Counted from the first letter of the stretch, positions 27,219 through 37,338 are shown. The stretch: DNA of 64,000 nt from Pedobacter panaciterrae (GCF_001636695.1 NZ_LGEL01000003.1:55161-119160); one strand, 5' to 3'. Notes: a model not told the origin generated them from the letters alone. A program made the numbers and translations.

Positions 27219-28532
27219 ATGAGAAAAGCCCTTTACTTCTTTTTTGTACTTCTTATTGTACAACAGGCAAATGCGCAGGACATCAACAAGATAATTACGA
27301 AAGATTATGTCGACAGACTAATTAAAACCCTTAGTAGTGATGATATGCAGGGCAGGGGAACATTTACTCCAGGCATAGACAAGGCAGCAAATTTCATTGC
27401 ATCTGAATTTAAAAATATCGGATTAAAACCTCTTGAGGGCGAAAGTGGGTATCGCCAATCCTTTTTCAAATATCAATTAAAACCTGAAGCCACCTCTGTT
27501 ACAATTGATGGCACCATTGTGGATCCCTCAAACATAATGGTATTTGGCAACACCTCAGAAAACTTAACTTTCGACAATACAAATAGTGATGGATGGATAA
27601 AACTTGATCCATCTAAACCCTTTATGGATCAGTTCAGACCAATTAGCAGAAGCGGAAAGAAACAATTGGTATTAGTTGACGCAAAATTTGCTGATGCTTT
27701 TAACAGGATTAAAGGTTATCTGGAAAAGGGCAGCATATTAGACGAAAAAGACTTAAATGCCAATTCAACAGCCCTTGTTTTTGTTCTTGATAAGGATACC
27801 GTTGCAAAAGATTTTAAGGTCTCCTTGAAAAACTCTTTTGCAAAAATGCCTTTATTTAATGTTGCAGGTATGATTCCCGGCAAATCAAAAGCCAAAGAAT
27901 TCGTGATCTTTTCCGGCCATTACGATCATCTGGGCATCATTAAAGCTGAGGGACAAGGCAGCATTGCAAATGGAGCAGATGACGATGCTTCAGGAACAAC
28001 AGCAATGATAGCGTTAGCTAAGTATTACAAGAAATTAAACAATAATGAACGTACTCTAATATTCGTAGCTTTTACAGCAGAAGAGATTGGAGGCTTTGGC
28101 GCCAGATATTTTTCAGAAAAATTAAACCCAGATGATGTTGTAGCCATGTTTAATATAGAAATGATTGGCAAAGAAAGCAAGTTTGGTAAAAATACTGCCT
28201 TTATAACCGGCTATGATAAATCAGATTTTGGCCCGATCTTACAGAAAAACTTAAAAGGAACAGAATTTACTTTCCATCCTGATCCCTATCCACAACAGAA
28301 CCTATTCTATAGAAGCGACAACGCAACATTGGCTGCTCTTGGCGTTCCTGCACATACGATAAGCACAGATCAAATAGATACGGATAAATTTTACCATACG
28401 GTAAAAGACGAATACAGCACCCTTGATTCAGACAATATCCTGTCGACCATTAAAGGTATTGCCAAGAGTGCAATAAGTATTATAAAAGGTATTGATACAC
28501 CAACAAGGATTCCTAAACTGGAAAACAACTAG
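27219..28532 (+). CDS. M28-family zinc peptidase
   Basis: 437 residues with a signal peptide to about residue 20 (ANAQD). Zinc ligands H234 and D236 (FSGHYDHLG), bridging Asp around 255 (GADDDASGT), catalytic Glu pair 288-289 (FTAEEIGG), later Glu in NIEMIGKE and a terminal His in VPAHTIS or KFYHTVKDE. An insert between residues 90 and 220 looks like a PA domain. Secreted aminopeptidase-type enzyme. Confidence 0.9.
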   Translation: MRKALYFFFVLLIVQQANAQDINKIITKDYVDRLIKTLSSDDMQGRGTFTPGIDKAANFIASEFKNIGLKPLEGESGYRQSFFKYQLKPEATSVTIDGTIVDPSNIMVFGNTSENLTFDNTNSDGWIKLDPSKPFMDQFRPISRSGKKQLVLVDAKFADAFNRIKGYLEKGSILDEKDLNANSTALVFVLDKDTVAKDFKVSLKNSFAKMPLFNVAGMIPGKSKAKEFVIFSGHYDHLGIIKAEGQGSIANGADDDASGTTAMIALAKYYKKLNNNERTLIFVAFTAEEIGGFGARYFSEKLNPDDVVAMFNIEMIGKESKFGKNTAFITGYDKSDFGPILQKNLKGTEFTFHPDPYPQQNLFYRSDNATLAALGVPAHTISTDQIDTDKFYHTVKDEYSTLDSDNILSTIKGIAKSAISIIKGIDTPTRIPKLENN

Positions 28533-28534
28533 AA

Positions 28535-29032
28535 TTATAAGATGGGTTTTTCCATCACATAATCATCCATAACAAAACCGTTTCCGATATCAAGGACAAC
28601 GGTTTTTTTTATTGTAAAACCAGCCCTTTCATAAAAGTCTTTAGCCTTATTATTCTTGTTCACATTTAACTGAAGTGATTTTCCGCCAGCCCTTTTCACC
28701 AGGTTAAAAACCTCATTGATCAATAACTTACCTACTCCCCTCCCATGCGTTTGAGGCAAAACATATAATTTATGTAGTTTATATGCATAGGTTTCTGGTT
28801 CTAAAATGGAAAAACCAGCAAAACCAAGATCTTCATTGTCCTCTTCTGCAATCAAAAAAGTATGCCCCTTCTCTAACTGCGAAAGCAGCTCCCCCCGATT
28901 GTACATCTTTTTCAGCATATAGTCAATCTGCTCAGTTGATAGATATTCCGCATAGGTGATTCGCCAGGTTCTATCTGCCAAATCCTGAATAGTAGCAATG
29001 TCTTCTTCTTTTGCTTTCCTTAAAATTATCAT
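28535..29032 (-). CDS. GNAT-family N-acetyltransferase
   Basis: 165 residues. Acetyl-CoA-binding motif A in LYVLPQTHGRGVGKLLINEVF near 90-110 and motif B in NKNNKAKDFYERAGF near 124-140. Substrate unknown. Its 3' end contains the intrinsic terminator of the convergent M28 gene. Confidence 0.9.
   Translation of the reverse strand: MIILRKAKEEDIATIQDLADRTWRITYAEYLSTEQIDYMLKKMYNRGELLSQLEKGHTFLIAEEDNEDLGFAGFSILEPETYAYKLHKLYVLPQTHGRGVGKLLINEVFNLVKRAGGKSLQLNVNKNNKAKDFYERAGFTIKKTVVLDIGNGFVMDDYVMEKPIL
28574..28610 (+). terminator. Intrinsic terminator of the M28 gene, inside the GNAT coding region
   Basis: A perfect 9-bp stem (28574-28582 with 28598-28606), 15-nt loop and a run of eight T's ending at 28610. 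On the plus strand it terminates the M28 transcript 42 bases after its stop. It lies fully within the last codons of the GNAT gene on the other strand. Confidence 0.75.
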
Positions 29033-29049
29033 AAAAGCGCTTTATCTAA

Positions 29050-29610
29050 TTATAATACCTCACTAATAAACAGATATGGCACATTGAATATGAACTCTAC
29101 AAACCCATCATTGATTACTTCAAAAGCGTTATTTTCTGTTTGCTTTAAATTACTCGTTTCAAAATAAGAGATTACATTTATATTGAAAATACTGCCTTTA
29201 GGCTTCCATACCTTAAATCCAGATTTAATAGCATACGATTTTTCAGTTTCAGTAAATACGACAATGTTTATCTCCTCAATATAACTTCCAAGTTCCCTTA
29301 AGTTGCTTTTTGAATCAATAACATTTACTGCAGGATATTTTTCTGCGATCAGGTAGTCTAAAACTGCATCTAACTCCTCAGATTTTGCATGAATTACTTT
29401 GGTGTTTTCCTGAAAATCGTTCTCATTTGAATTGACCACAACATCCACCTTTAAACCAAGACTGATGACTTTCTCGTAAACCGCAGCACTAACAATTAAA
29501 GTTGGACTCCATTCCAGCAACTGGCCTAAATATTCTTCATTAAAAGCCCCTAAATAATGGATATATAGTGCTGGCTCTTGTTTCTCCCGAATGATGTGAT
29601 GTGATGACAT
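29050..29610 (-). CDS. Conserved protein, possibly thiamine pyrophosphokinase-like
   Basis: 186 residues, soluble. The LGQLLEWSPTLIVSAAVYEKVISLGLKVDVVV layout, a nucleotide-fold-like half, and the terminal INDGFVEFIFN resemble proteins in related genomes that carry a thiamine pyrophosphokinase label; the catalytic Asp-rich motifs of genuine ThiN are not evident. Treat the enzyme role as a guess. 17 bp downstream of it lies the GNAT gene. Confidence 0.65.
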   Translation of the reverse strand: MSSHHIIREKQEPALYIHYLGAFNEEYLGQLLEWSPTLIVSAAVYEKVISLGLKVDVVVNSNENDFQENTKVIHAKSEELDAVLDYLIAEKYPAVNVIDSKSNLRELGSYIEEINIVVFTETEKSYAIKSGFKVWKPKGSIFNINVISYFETSNLKQTENNAFEVINDGFVEFIFNVPYLFISEVL

Positions 29611-29648
29611 ATGGCAAATATATCCTAATATTCTTTTTTATTTTAATA

Positions 29649-30554
29649 TCAGATCAAAGACATGCTTTTCATCCAGAAAATGCATCGTCCAAACCATTCA
29701 TCAAAAGAAGGAGCAGTTAAAAACCCGTGTTCCCCTTTGGCATAAATATGTAATTCTCCAGAAACCTTATTTTCTTTAAGAGCCCTGTAAAACTCCATGC
29801 TATTAGATACAGGTACAACCTGATCAGCATCTGAATGTATTAAAATCGTTGGGGGAGTTTCTGCGGTTACCTGTAGCTCATTAGAGAAAAGTTTTATTTT
29901 CTCTTCTGTTGGTAAGGGCCCAAGAAGATTATCTCTGGACCCAATATGACCAATCTTATCGGTAAAAGAAATTACCGGATTTATAAGTAACATAAAATCA
30001 GGTCTAACACTAATCCCTTCTGCATTTTCTATAACGGGCGCATTAAAATGTGTCCCGGTAGTTGCAGCGAGATGACCTCCGGCAGAAAAGCCCAGAATAC
30101 CTATCTTTTTTGGATCAACTTTCCATTCCTTAGCCTTCTGCCTCACTATCTTAATTGCCTGTTGGGCATCTTGTAAAGGTCCTACAGACTTATCCAACAT
30201 TGTTCGATCACTCGGTAGCCTATACTTTAATACAAAAGCAGTTATCCCCATTTTAGCAAATGCCCTGGCGGCATCGCTACCCTCTCTTTTAGTAAGCAAT
30301 ACCTGATACCCTCCGCCCGGACAAATGATAACAGCTGTACCATTTGCCTGTCCTCTGGCAGGCAAATAAACAGAAAGAGTAGGTACAGACACGTTAGAAG
30401 TAAGACTATCTACGCCCGGATTAGCTATCCTCTGCTCTTCATTCACTACAGGCTTTGAATTTGGTATCTTATCCGGATACAATGGAATTACCTGCTGTGC
30501 ATTACAGTAGGGCATCAAAAATACCATTGACAAAAAAGCAATATACTTTGCCAT
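29649..30554 (-). CDS. Secreted alpha/beta hydrolase (BD-FAE/acetylxylan-esterase-like)
   Basis: About 301 residues when started at the ATG at 30554 (MAKYIAFLSMVFLMPYCNAQ, a good signal peptide); a longer frame to 30581 would overlap the gene before it. Oxyanion motif ICPGGGYQVL near 80, nucleophile elbow GFSAGGHLA near 157, Asp in IHSDADQVVP and His in GEHGFLTAP complete a Ser-Asp-His triad. Likely removes acetyl or other esters from plant polysaccharides. It follows the large sugar-dehydrogenase lipoprotein by 8 bp. Confidence 0.85.
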   Translation of the reverse strand: MAKYIAFLSMVFLMPYCNAQQVIPLYPDKIPNSKPVVNEEQRIANPGVDSLTSNVSVPTLSVYLPARGQANGTAVIICPGGGYQVLLTKREGSDAARAFAKMGITAFVLKYRLPSDRTMLDKSVGPLQDAQQAIKIVRQKAKEWKVDPKKIGILGFSAGGHLAATTGTHFNAPVIENAEGISVRPDFMLLINPVISFTDKIGHIGSRDNLLGPLPTEEKIKLFSNELQVTAETPPTILIHSDADQVVPVSNSMEFYRALKENKVSGELHIYAKGEHGFLTAPSFDEWFGRCIFWMKSMSLI

Positions 30555-30562
30555 TAAAATAC

Positions 30563-33500
30563 TTATTCGAAATTGATCCAATCTACACTTATCAAATCCC
30601 TATTTGGTGGAGTATTCTTTAAAAACACAAAATAAAGATCATGTTTGCCACCCGGATTTTTTATAGAAGTGCTTAATTCTGTATATTTTTCCCAGTTCCC
30701 TGTTGACGTAAAATCAACAGAACTGATTAGCTCCCCTTTTGGTGAATCAATATGTACCTCAATGGTTCCATTATGATTTGCCGAAGCATAATAATAGGTT
30801 AGCTTACTGATATTCTTGAGATCGATATTCTTGAACATGAAATAAGACTTGTTGTGGATGCTGCCAACGTATCTGTCACTTTTATCTACATTATTAAAAA
30901 CATCAGCATCCTCTGCCTGCACTTTTGCCGGGCGAAGTACAATGGTTTCCTTTTTTGTTAACGGAGTTATTGCCCCACCTTTATCCGTATACGAAGCAGA
31001 GAAGATATACCTACCCTGATCTTTATTAGCTAAATGCTGTTTTAAAGCAATGGATCCTTGTTGTGGTAGCGCAGCATTCGCTTTTTTTGCATTTAAGCTT
31101 AAAATATACTTAACGATCTCGGTTGCATCATCATTAGAAATTTGAGGGTGTGCACTCATTGCATGTTCTCCCCAAACACCACCGCCTCCGGTAATGATTT
31201 TTTTAGCCAAAGTACCTACAGCTTCCTTGTTACCGGAATAACGTTGTGCAACTTGCATAAATGATGGGCCTACTGATTTACCATTTATCTGGTGACAGGC
31301 TTTACAATCACTTTTAGCAACCAATGATTTGCCAAAATTATATGTTGGTGAAATCTCCTGATGGCCAACCAATGCCTGGTTACTTTCTACCTTAGCAATA
31401 AAATCAAGGTTTACTTTTACTTTCTTTACATCAATAACCTTATCCTCATTATCCTTTACATCAACTTTATAATTAAAGTTAGTTGCTTTCGGAAAGAAGA
31501 AAGAGGTATTGCTGGTTGTATTTATTGCTACCTGAGGCATAGTATTACCTACCTTAATCACAACAGTATCCATACTGCTTTTACCAGCAGCATCAGTTAC
31601 CTTTAAAGTGGCGTTGTATATGCCATTTTTTTGAAATGTGTAGGTTACGTTTTGTTCTGTTGAAGCTACTTTATTTCCTTCAAAGCGCCACTCGTACGAT
31701 AATTTATCGTCATCATCATTATCATAGCTTTTTGAATTAAAGGCAACCTTATACGGAGCAAGTCCGATTGTATCTTTTGTTTCAATTTTAGCAACGGGAG
31801 CCCTGTTTCCTCCATTGTAATCAATACGAACCAAACGTGCATCAACATTATCGATACCATATACAGATCCGTATTCTAACATATAAAATGATCCTTCAGG
31901 TCCAACTTCTATATCAATAGGGCGTCTGAAATCGCCATTAGTTTCCATAAAAGGCTCCATACGAACATAGTTTTGATTTTCATCCAGACGTACAGCAAAT
32001 ACCCAATTTCTCATCCAATCGTACACAAACAACGCCTTATCATAATATTCAGGAAACTTCGTATCCGATTTAAGTGCTGCATTATAATGATATACGGGAC
32101 CACCCATCGCACATCTTCCGCCTTGCCCCAAAGCAGGGAATTCTTCTGATCTGTTGTAAGGATACCATACCATAGCCTTTTGTGCTGGCGGCAGTATTTT
32201 TGCTCCAGTGTTATTTGGAGAATTGTTTTCGGGTCCGTTTACATCAAAGAAATTTCCGACTTTCTTAGTCGCAAAATCGTACTCTTTATAGGCTTTATTA
32301 TCCCCAACAAAATATGGCCAGCCAAAATTCCCAGCCTTTTTAGCCTGATTAAATTCATCGTAACCGCGAGGGCCTTGTAAACCATCAGTGCCAGAATCCG
32401 GCCCAACCTCTCCCCAATATACGATAGAAGTTTCGGGATCTACAGACATTCTATAAGGATTACGACAACCCATTACATAAATTTCAGGACGTGTTTTTGG
32501 AGTGCCTTTTGCGAATAGATTTCCTTCAGGAATAGTATAACTTCCATCCGCCTCAGGGTGGATACGTAAGATTTTCCCGCGAAGGTCATTTGTATTACCT
32601 GCCGATCTTTCTGCATCAAAGGTTAAACGATTGTCTCTTTTGTCGATAGGAGCAAAGCCGTCTGATTCAAAAGGCACCGTATTATCACCAGTTGAGATAT
32701 ATAGATTCTTGTATTTATCCCATGCTAATGAGCCACCTGTATGGGCACTTACTTCAAGATCAATAGGAACCTCTATTAGAACCTGCTCTGATTTAAGATC
32801 AAGTTCATTTTCCTTATTTATTTTAAAGCGCGAAATATGTTGTTTGTATTTATCGCCTGCAGAAGCAGTATAAAAGAAGTACAAATAGTTATTGGTTGCA
32901 AAATCAGGATCGATAGTCATTCCCAATAGGCCATTAAGATACTTGTCTACGGCTTTAACAGGGAACTTGTAAACCAAAGTGGTTTTACTATCGGCAGGAT
33001 TATATACATAGAAATTACCGGCACGCTCAATAAAAAAGACCCTGCCATCAGGAGCCACAGATAACTCCATAGGCTCATTTAAATCGTTGGACAGGATTGT
33101 TTTAGTAAAGCGATTATCCTCCGGTTTTTTAACTGCATATGCTTTTGAGTAATCCAAGGTTACGTTATTACCAATAGCATATTTAATGCCCCCAAGGAGG
33201 TGACTTAAAAACAATGGTTCGCTAAAGCTTTCGTCCGTATGTCCACCACCGGTGTAAAAAGCACGACCACCATCAAATTCATGATACCAGGCAATTGGAT
33301 GGTTCTCTCCATTTTCTCCACCTTCATAAGTATCTTCATCAAGTTTAGCAAGAACTTTTATATCTCCTTGTATACTTTTATAATTATACCATTCATCCGT
33401 ACGCTCCCATCTTTTAGGCAGGCCTTTGGTAGATATATGAGTAGTATCAATCACATCTATAGTTGCCTTACGAACGTTAGGGTTCCCGGGATGGCTTTTA

Positions 33501-33961
33501 AAATAAGCTCCAACAAGCTTATTGTACCATGGCCAATCATACTCTGTATCCGCAGCAGCATGAACTCCGGCATAACCCCCGCCAGATTGAATATATCTTT
33601 CAAAGGCTACCTGCTCATCAGCATTTAATACATTCATAGTGGTACTTAAAAAGATTACTGCACTATAATTTTTTAAACTATCCTGAACAAAATAAGCTGA
33701 GTTCTTTGTTGTATCTACAATAAAATTATTCTCCTTACCCAACTTTTGAATCGCAGCAATACCGGCAGGGATAGATGAATGATAAAAGCCCTTGGTTTTC
33801 GAAAACACCAGAATACGGGCAGGCTTTGCAGGTGTAACAACAGTTGAGACAGGGGTAGCAGGGGTTTTAGGTACTACAGATTTGCAAGCGTAGAATACAA
33901 CAGAAGTACAAACTGTTGAAAATACAGCAAGGTAAATTTTAAAGTATTTGATTTTAAGCAT
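30563..33961 (-). CDS. ThuA - sugar dehydrogenase - PKD - cytochrome c - carbohydrate-binding lipoprotein
   Basis: 1132 residues. Lipobox at Cys26 (VFYAC). Domains in order: ThuA-like (about 48-265: ILVFSKTKGFYHSS, GGGYAGVHAAADTEYDW), PQQ-dependent glucose/sorbosone dehydrogenase-type propeller (about 285-715), PKD (about 720-805, with an Asp-rich YDNDDDDKLSYEW loop), class I cytochrome c with heme site CKACH at 886-890 and a Met ligand candidate near 935, and a CBM6-like domain (about 1005-1132). It would oxidise sugars outside the cytoplasm and pass electrons via its own heme. Operon with the downstream esterase. Confidence 0.88.
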   Translation of the reverse strand: MLKIKYFKIYLAVFSTVCTSVVFYACKSVVPKTPATPVSTVVTPAKPARILVFSKTKGFYHSSIPAGIAAIQKLGKENNFIVDTTKNSAYFVQDSLKNYSAVIFLSTTMNVLNADEQVAFERYIQSGGGYAGVHAAADTEYDWPWYNKLVGAYFKSHPGNPNVRKATIDVIDTTHISTKGLPKRWERTDEWYNYKSIQGDIKVLAKLDEDTYEGGENGENHPIAWYHEFDGGRAFYTGGGHTDESFSEPLFLSHLLGGIKYAIGNNVTLDYSKAYAVKKPEDNRFTKTILSNDLNEPMELSVAPDGRVFFIERAGNFYVYNPADSKTTLVYKFPVKAVDKYLNGLLGMTIDPDFATNNYLYFFYTASAGDKYKQHISRFKINKENELDLKSEQVLIEVPIDLEVSAHTGGSLAWDKYKNLYISTGDNTVPFESDGFAPIDKRDNRLTFDAERSAGNTNDLRGKILRIHPEADGSYTIPEGNLFAKGTPKTRPEIYVMGCRNPYRMSVDPETSIVYWGEVGPDSGTDGLQGPRGYDEFNQAKKAGNFGWPYFVGDNKAYKEYDFATKKVGNFFDVNGPENNSPNNTGAKILPPAQKAMVWYPYNRSEEFPALGQGGRCAMGGPVYHYNAALKSDTKFPEYYDKALFVYDWMRNWVFAVRLDENQNYVRMEPFMETNGDFRRPIDIEVGPEGSFYMLEYGSVYGIDNVDARLVRIDYNGGNRAPVAKIETKDTIGLAPYKVAFNSKSYDNDDDDKLSYEWRFEGNKVASTEQNVTYTFQKNGIYNATLKVTDAAGKSSMDTVVIKVGNTMPQVAINTTSNTSFFFPKATNFNYKVDVKDNEDKVIDVKKVKVNLDFIAKVESNQALVGHQEISPTYNFGKSLVAKSDCKACHQINGKSVGPSFMQVAQRYSGNKEAVGTLAKKIITGGGGVWGEHAMSAHPQISNDDATEIVKYILSLNAKKANAALPQQGSIALKQHLANKDQGRYIFSASYTDKGGAITPLTKKETIVLRPAKVQAEDADVFNNVDKSDRYVGSIHNKSYFMFKNIDLKNISKLTYYYASANHNGTIEVHIDSPKGELISSVDFTSTGNWEKYTELSTSIKNPGGKHDLYFVFLKNTPPNRDLISVDWINFE

Positions 33962-34178
33962 AAAAATATTAGGTTAGTCTGGCTCCCGGCCAAAAAGATT
34001 TTTGAAGCAAATTGCGAATTAGTAAGCATTCTACTCACAATCACTAGGTTTAAGTTACTATTAAAGGGCATTTCGAAGTAAACTTAATAATTATAATGGA
34101 AAAATTACGCGTATATTAACAGATATCTTGTTTTATAATAGTTATCATTTAAATACTATCTTTAGTAAAATCTATTCT

Positions 34179-35378
34179 ATGAAAACGTATCTTAAATTAC
34201 ACTCGCGTAGACTATTCATATTGTTCTATGCTGCTTTAATCTTCATTTCATGCAAGAAAGACGATAATTCAGCTCAGTCATCTTTGACATCAATAAATCC
34301 CGCAGAAGCCGGTTATAATGATTCTATTATTATAACCGGAAAAAATTTCGGTTCAAACCCAGAGGTAACAATAAATGATAAAAAATTAACTGTTGTTAAG
34401 GTTGATAATAACACATTAAAAGTAACTATCCCTAAAATGTTAGGCTCAGGTCCTGTAAGCGTTAGCGTAGGTGGAAAACAATATTCTGGTCCTAATTTCT
34501 CCTATAAATATAAAGCAACAGTAACTACAATTGCGGGTAGCGGAGAAATAGGAAATGTTGATGGCGCAGGCTTATCTTCAAGTTTCAATTGTCCTTGGGG
34601 CATAACTGTAAATAATGAGGGGGATCTTTTCGTAGCAGATAGCTACAACAGACTTATTAGAAAAATCTCTGCCGGCGACCGATCTGTTTCAAGTATTCAA
34701 ATTCCTTCGATAATAAATGGAAAGAATTTTTATTCACCATATAATATAACTCTTGGAAATAATCAGCAAGATTTATATGTAACAGATTTTAATAATCATA
34801 TTTTAAAAATAGATGCCAAAAAGCAATCGACAGTAATTTATAACGGGACAATGCCTACCACTGGAATAGTTATGGGAAAAGATGGATTTCTATACATAAC
34901 TAATAATACCAAGGGCACGGTAATGAAACTTAGTACAGATGGAAAAGACTCGGTAATTCTTGCCCAAGGACTAGTGACACCACGAAGCATTCTTTTTGAT
35001 AAAAACAATACGCTGTATGTTGCAGCTTATGATATAAGTTCAGCATCATCTGGTATTTATAAAATAGAAAAAACTGGCACTGTAAAAGCGGAAATTAAAA
35101 GCCAGAATCTAGGGGGATGGGAAGTCGCAATAGATTCTGAGGGAAATTTTTATAATGCGGATCATGTTACCAATTGCATTAAAATAATAGAAAAGAACGG
35201 ACGAATAGTCAAAATTGCTGGTAACGGTCAATCTAAAGATGTTGACGGCATAGGTTTAAGTGCCTCATTTGATGGCCCTACAGGAATCACTATAGATCGT
35301 GAGGGGAATCTATATGTTACCACCTATAACTTTGAAACGAAGACTGGTAATAAGGTAAGAAAGATCGTCATTGAATAG
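34179..35378 (+). CDS. IPT/TIG and NHL-repeat lipoprotein
   Basis: About 399 residues from the ATG at 34179; a longer frame from 34128 lacks a signal and is not used. Lipobox ending ISCKKDD. An IPT/TIG domain (about 38-115: INPAEAGYNDSIIITGKNFGS) is followed by NHL-type propeller repeats (WGITVNNEGDLFVADSYNRLIRKI and similar, five or six). Surface or periplasmic; often next to polysaccharide loci. No partner genes recognised here. Confidence 0.82.
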   Translation: MKTYLKLHSRRLFILFYAALIFISCKKDDNSAQSSLTSINPAEAGYNDSIIITGKNFGSNPEVTINDKKLTVVKVDNNTLKVTIPKMLGSGPVSVSVGGKQYSGPNFSYKYKATVTTIAGSGEIGNVDGAGLSSSFNCPWGITVNNEGDLFVADSYNRLIRKISAGDRSVSSIQIPSIINGKNFYSPYNITLGNNQQDLYVTDFNNHILKIDAKKQSTVIYNGTMPTTGIVMGKDGFLYITNNTKGTVMKLSTDGKDSVILAQGLVTPRSILFDKNNTLYVAAYDISSASSGIYKIEKTGTVKAEIKSQNLGGWEVAIDSEGNFYNADHVTNCIKIIEKNGRIVKIAGNGQSKDVDGIGLSASFDGPTGITIDREGNLYVTTYNFETKTGNKVRKIVIE

Positions 35379-35429
35379 ATTTGACCTTTAACAAGTAGAT
35401 ATGGCCTTTAGCTATAAGTCTTGCTTTTC

Positions 35430-35765
35430 TCACGCTTTATAGACATAAAACTTCTTATTTCTTATAGGCTGCCCTTTGATCTCTAAGCATTCTCCCTTTT
35501 TGTCTCTGGTGTTTTTTATTACGAATGGCTCGTCACTTGCTTTACAAGCTTCAAAAGCTAGCTTTAGGCGATCTATATGTGTATCGGCATCAACTTTCCA
35601 TTTTTTATCTAAATACCAAAAATAAGCAGACACATTTCTCGTACTCCCTAGCATTTTTCCATCTAACCTAATATGTGTAGGATTTAATTCTTTGTAAGGA
35701 AGAACCATTTGAGTATAAAACTCATTAAAATCCTTGTATTCTGGAATAACGTTTATTGCGCTCAT
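35430..35765 (-). CDS. Small protein of unknown function
   Basis: 111 residues, soluble, charged, no signal. ATG at 35765. No recognised family; the sequence has balanced composition with Trp/Tyr-rich AYFWYLDKKWKVDADTH, which favours a real gene. Confidence 0.6.
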   Translation of the reverse strand: MSAINVIPEYKDFNEFYTQMVLPYKELNPTHIRLDGKMLGSTRNVSAYFWYLDKKWKVDADTHIDRLKLAFEACKASDEPFVIKNTRDKKGECLEIKGQPIRNKKFYVYKA

Positions 35766-35910
35766 AATTAATTTTTGCGCAATTTACATGATTTCCTATT
35801 CTGGTGACAATTTTTTGAGATAATAATCTCTCTCAAGTATTTTTAAAAGGGTTGTGATAAACCAAAAATCCGATAACTTTAATATATTAGTTCTCGACCA
35901 AATTACTGTA

Positions 35911-37338
35911 ATGAAAAAATTAAGCGTTGTTATTATTATCCTCGCCTTCCCCTATATAATGGTAGCACAGCAGATATCTTGTAATTGCCTTGACAACTTA
36001 AATGAAGCAATTGCCAAAACCGAAATAAACTATGCCGGCTTTCCAACCAAAGTGAACTCCAAGACAAAACCTGATTATGAAAATCTGATAACTAATATCC
36101 GAGCAAAAGCAGGAAACGAAAGCAATGCTAAAAACTGCTTCTACCTCTTAAAAGATTACGTAAGATTTTTTAAGGACAAGCATTTTTCATTAACCTATCT
36201 GAATAAAACTGACAACGACAATGAAATAGCAGCCATTGATGAATCTTATTTTAAAACCCTGAAATCAAGTACTGGCGTAGAGGGTATCTGGACAAATGCA
36301 GACAGCTCAGTTACTCTTGGGATAAAAAAATTTAATGGCAATGAATACAAGGCTATTATACTTAAAGCAAAAGACGAGAAACTCCCGAAGGGTTTAGTCT
36401 ATTTCACACTAAAACCACATAAAAAAGGCTATCTGCTACAGCAGTACAATGTATTCAACAGTATAGATTTCTATGCTCAACAAAGAGACGGCTTACTCCA
36501 ACTTTGGAATTTCTCTCTTTTTGGAAGGATTTTTCCAAAGGAAATGACAACTACAGAAAAAAGGGAGTTAAATACCTGGAAAAACAATAACAATGGATTA
36601 GATTTTAGTCAACTGGACAAAGAAACCAGCTATATTAAAATTCCGACATTCTTTAACAACGACAATAAAATTGAGAAACTGGTTACGGCAAATGACAAGG
36701 CTATTAGAAATAGTAAGTACCTGATCATAGATCTCCGTGGAAATGGAGGAGGTAATTCGGGTTGGAGTTTTCTTTTACCCTATGTAATGACCAACCCCAT
36801 TAAACAGGACTCCCCATTACTCCTTATCTCTAAAGACAATGTCCAGCTCAAAAGAGCAGACCTTGAATATCCAGTCAAAAACCCAATACCCGCTGAATTA
36901 AAAAAATATTATCCAGATGAATATATTGCCAAACTGCAAAAGATCTATGAAGAGCTTCCAAGTGCTAACAACAGCTTTTATGAGATTCCCGGATTAACTA
37001 TTCCCATTGATTCTGTTCTTGGAAAACCTTCGAGAGTAGCGTTAATTATTGATGAGCTTTGTGGAAGTTCTACAGAATACTTTTTTCAATTGATGAAACA
37101 AAGCAAAAAAACTATAAGATACGGTTCAAATAGTGTAGGAATGATGGATTACGAAGGCCCAACATCAACAACTCCACTTCCATGTAAAGAGTTAATTCTG
37201 ATGATGCCAGTTTCAAAGTCCAGTTGGACTGATAAAAATCCAATTGATGAAACGGGTTTTAGTCCTGATGTTAAGCTCAACATACCGAAAAAGCAATGGG
37301 TTGATTACATCGTTAAGGATCTAAAAAAACCAAATTAA
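35911..37338 (+). CDS. S41-family peptidase
   Basis: About 475 residues from the ATG at 35911 (MKKLSVVIIILAFPYIMVAQ signal); the frame is open from 35854 but that part has no signal features. C-terminal-processing-peptidase fold: IIDLRGNGGGNSG near 278, nucleophile Ser in DELCGSSTEYFFQLMKQ near 378, followed by YGSNSVG. No clear PDZ domain. Periplasmic. Confidence 0.82.
   Translation: MKKLSVVIIILAFPYIMVAQQISCNCLDNLNEAIAKTEINYAGFPTKVNSKTKPDYENLITNIRAKAGNESNAKNCFYLLKDYVRFFKDKHFSLTYLNKTDNDNEIAAIDESYFKTLKSSTGVEGIWTNADSSVTLGIKKFNGNEYKAIILKAKDEKLPKGLVYFTLKPHKKGYLLQQYNVFNSIDFYAQQRDGLLQLWNFSLFGRIFPKEMTTTEKRELNTWKNNNNGLDFSQLDKETSYIKIPTFFNNDNKIEKLVTANDKAIRNSKYLIIDLRGNGGGNSGWSFLLPYVMTNPIKQDSPLLLISKDNVQLKRADLEYPVKNPIPAELKKYYPDEYIAKLQKIYEELPSANNSFYEIPGLTIPIDSVLGKPSRVALIIDELCGSSTEYFFQLMKQSKKTIRYGSNSVGMMDYEGPTSTTPLPCKELILMMPVSKSSWTDKNPIDETGFSPDVKLNIPKKQWVDYIVKDLKKPN

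Noticed and set aside
31700-31725. GAT/CAT-rich microsatellite-like run
   Set aside because: It encodes the Asp-rich calcium-binding loop of the PKD domain and needs no other explanation.
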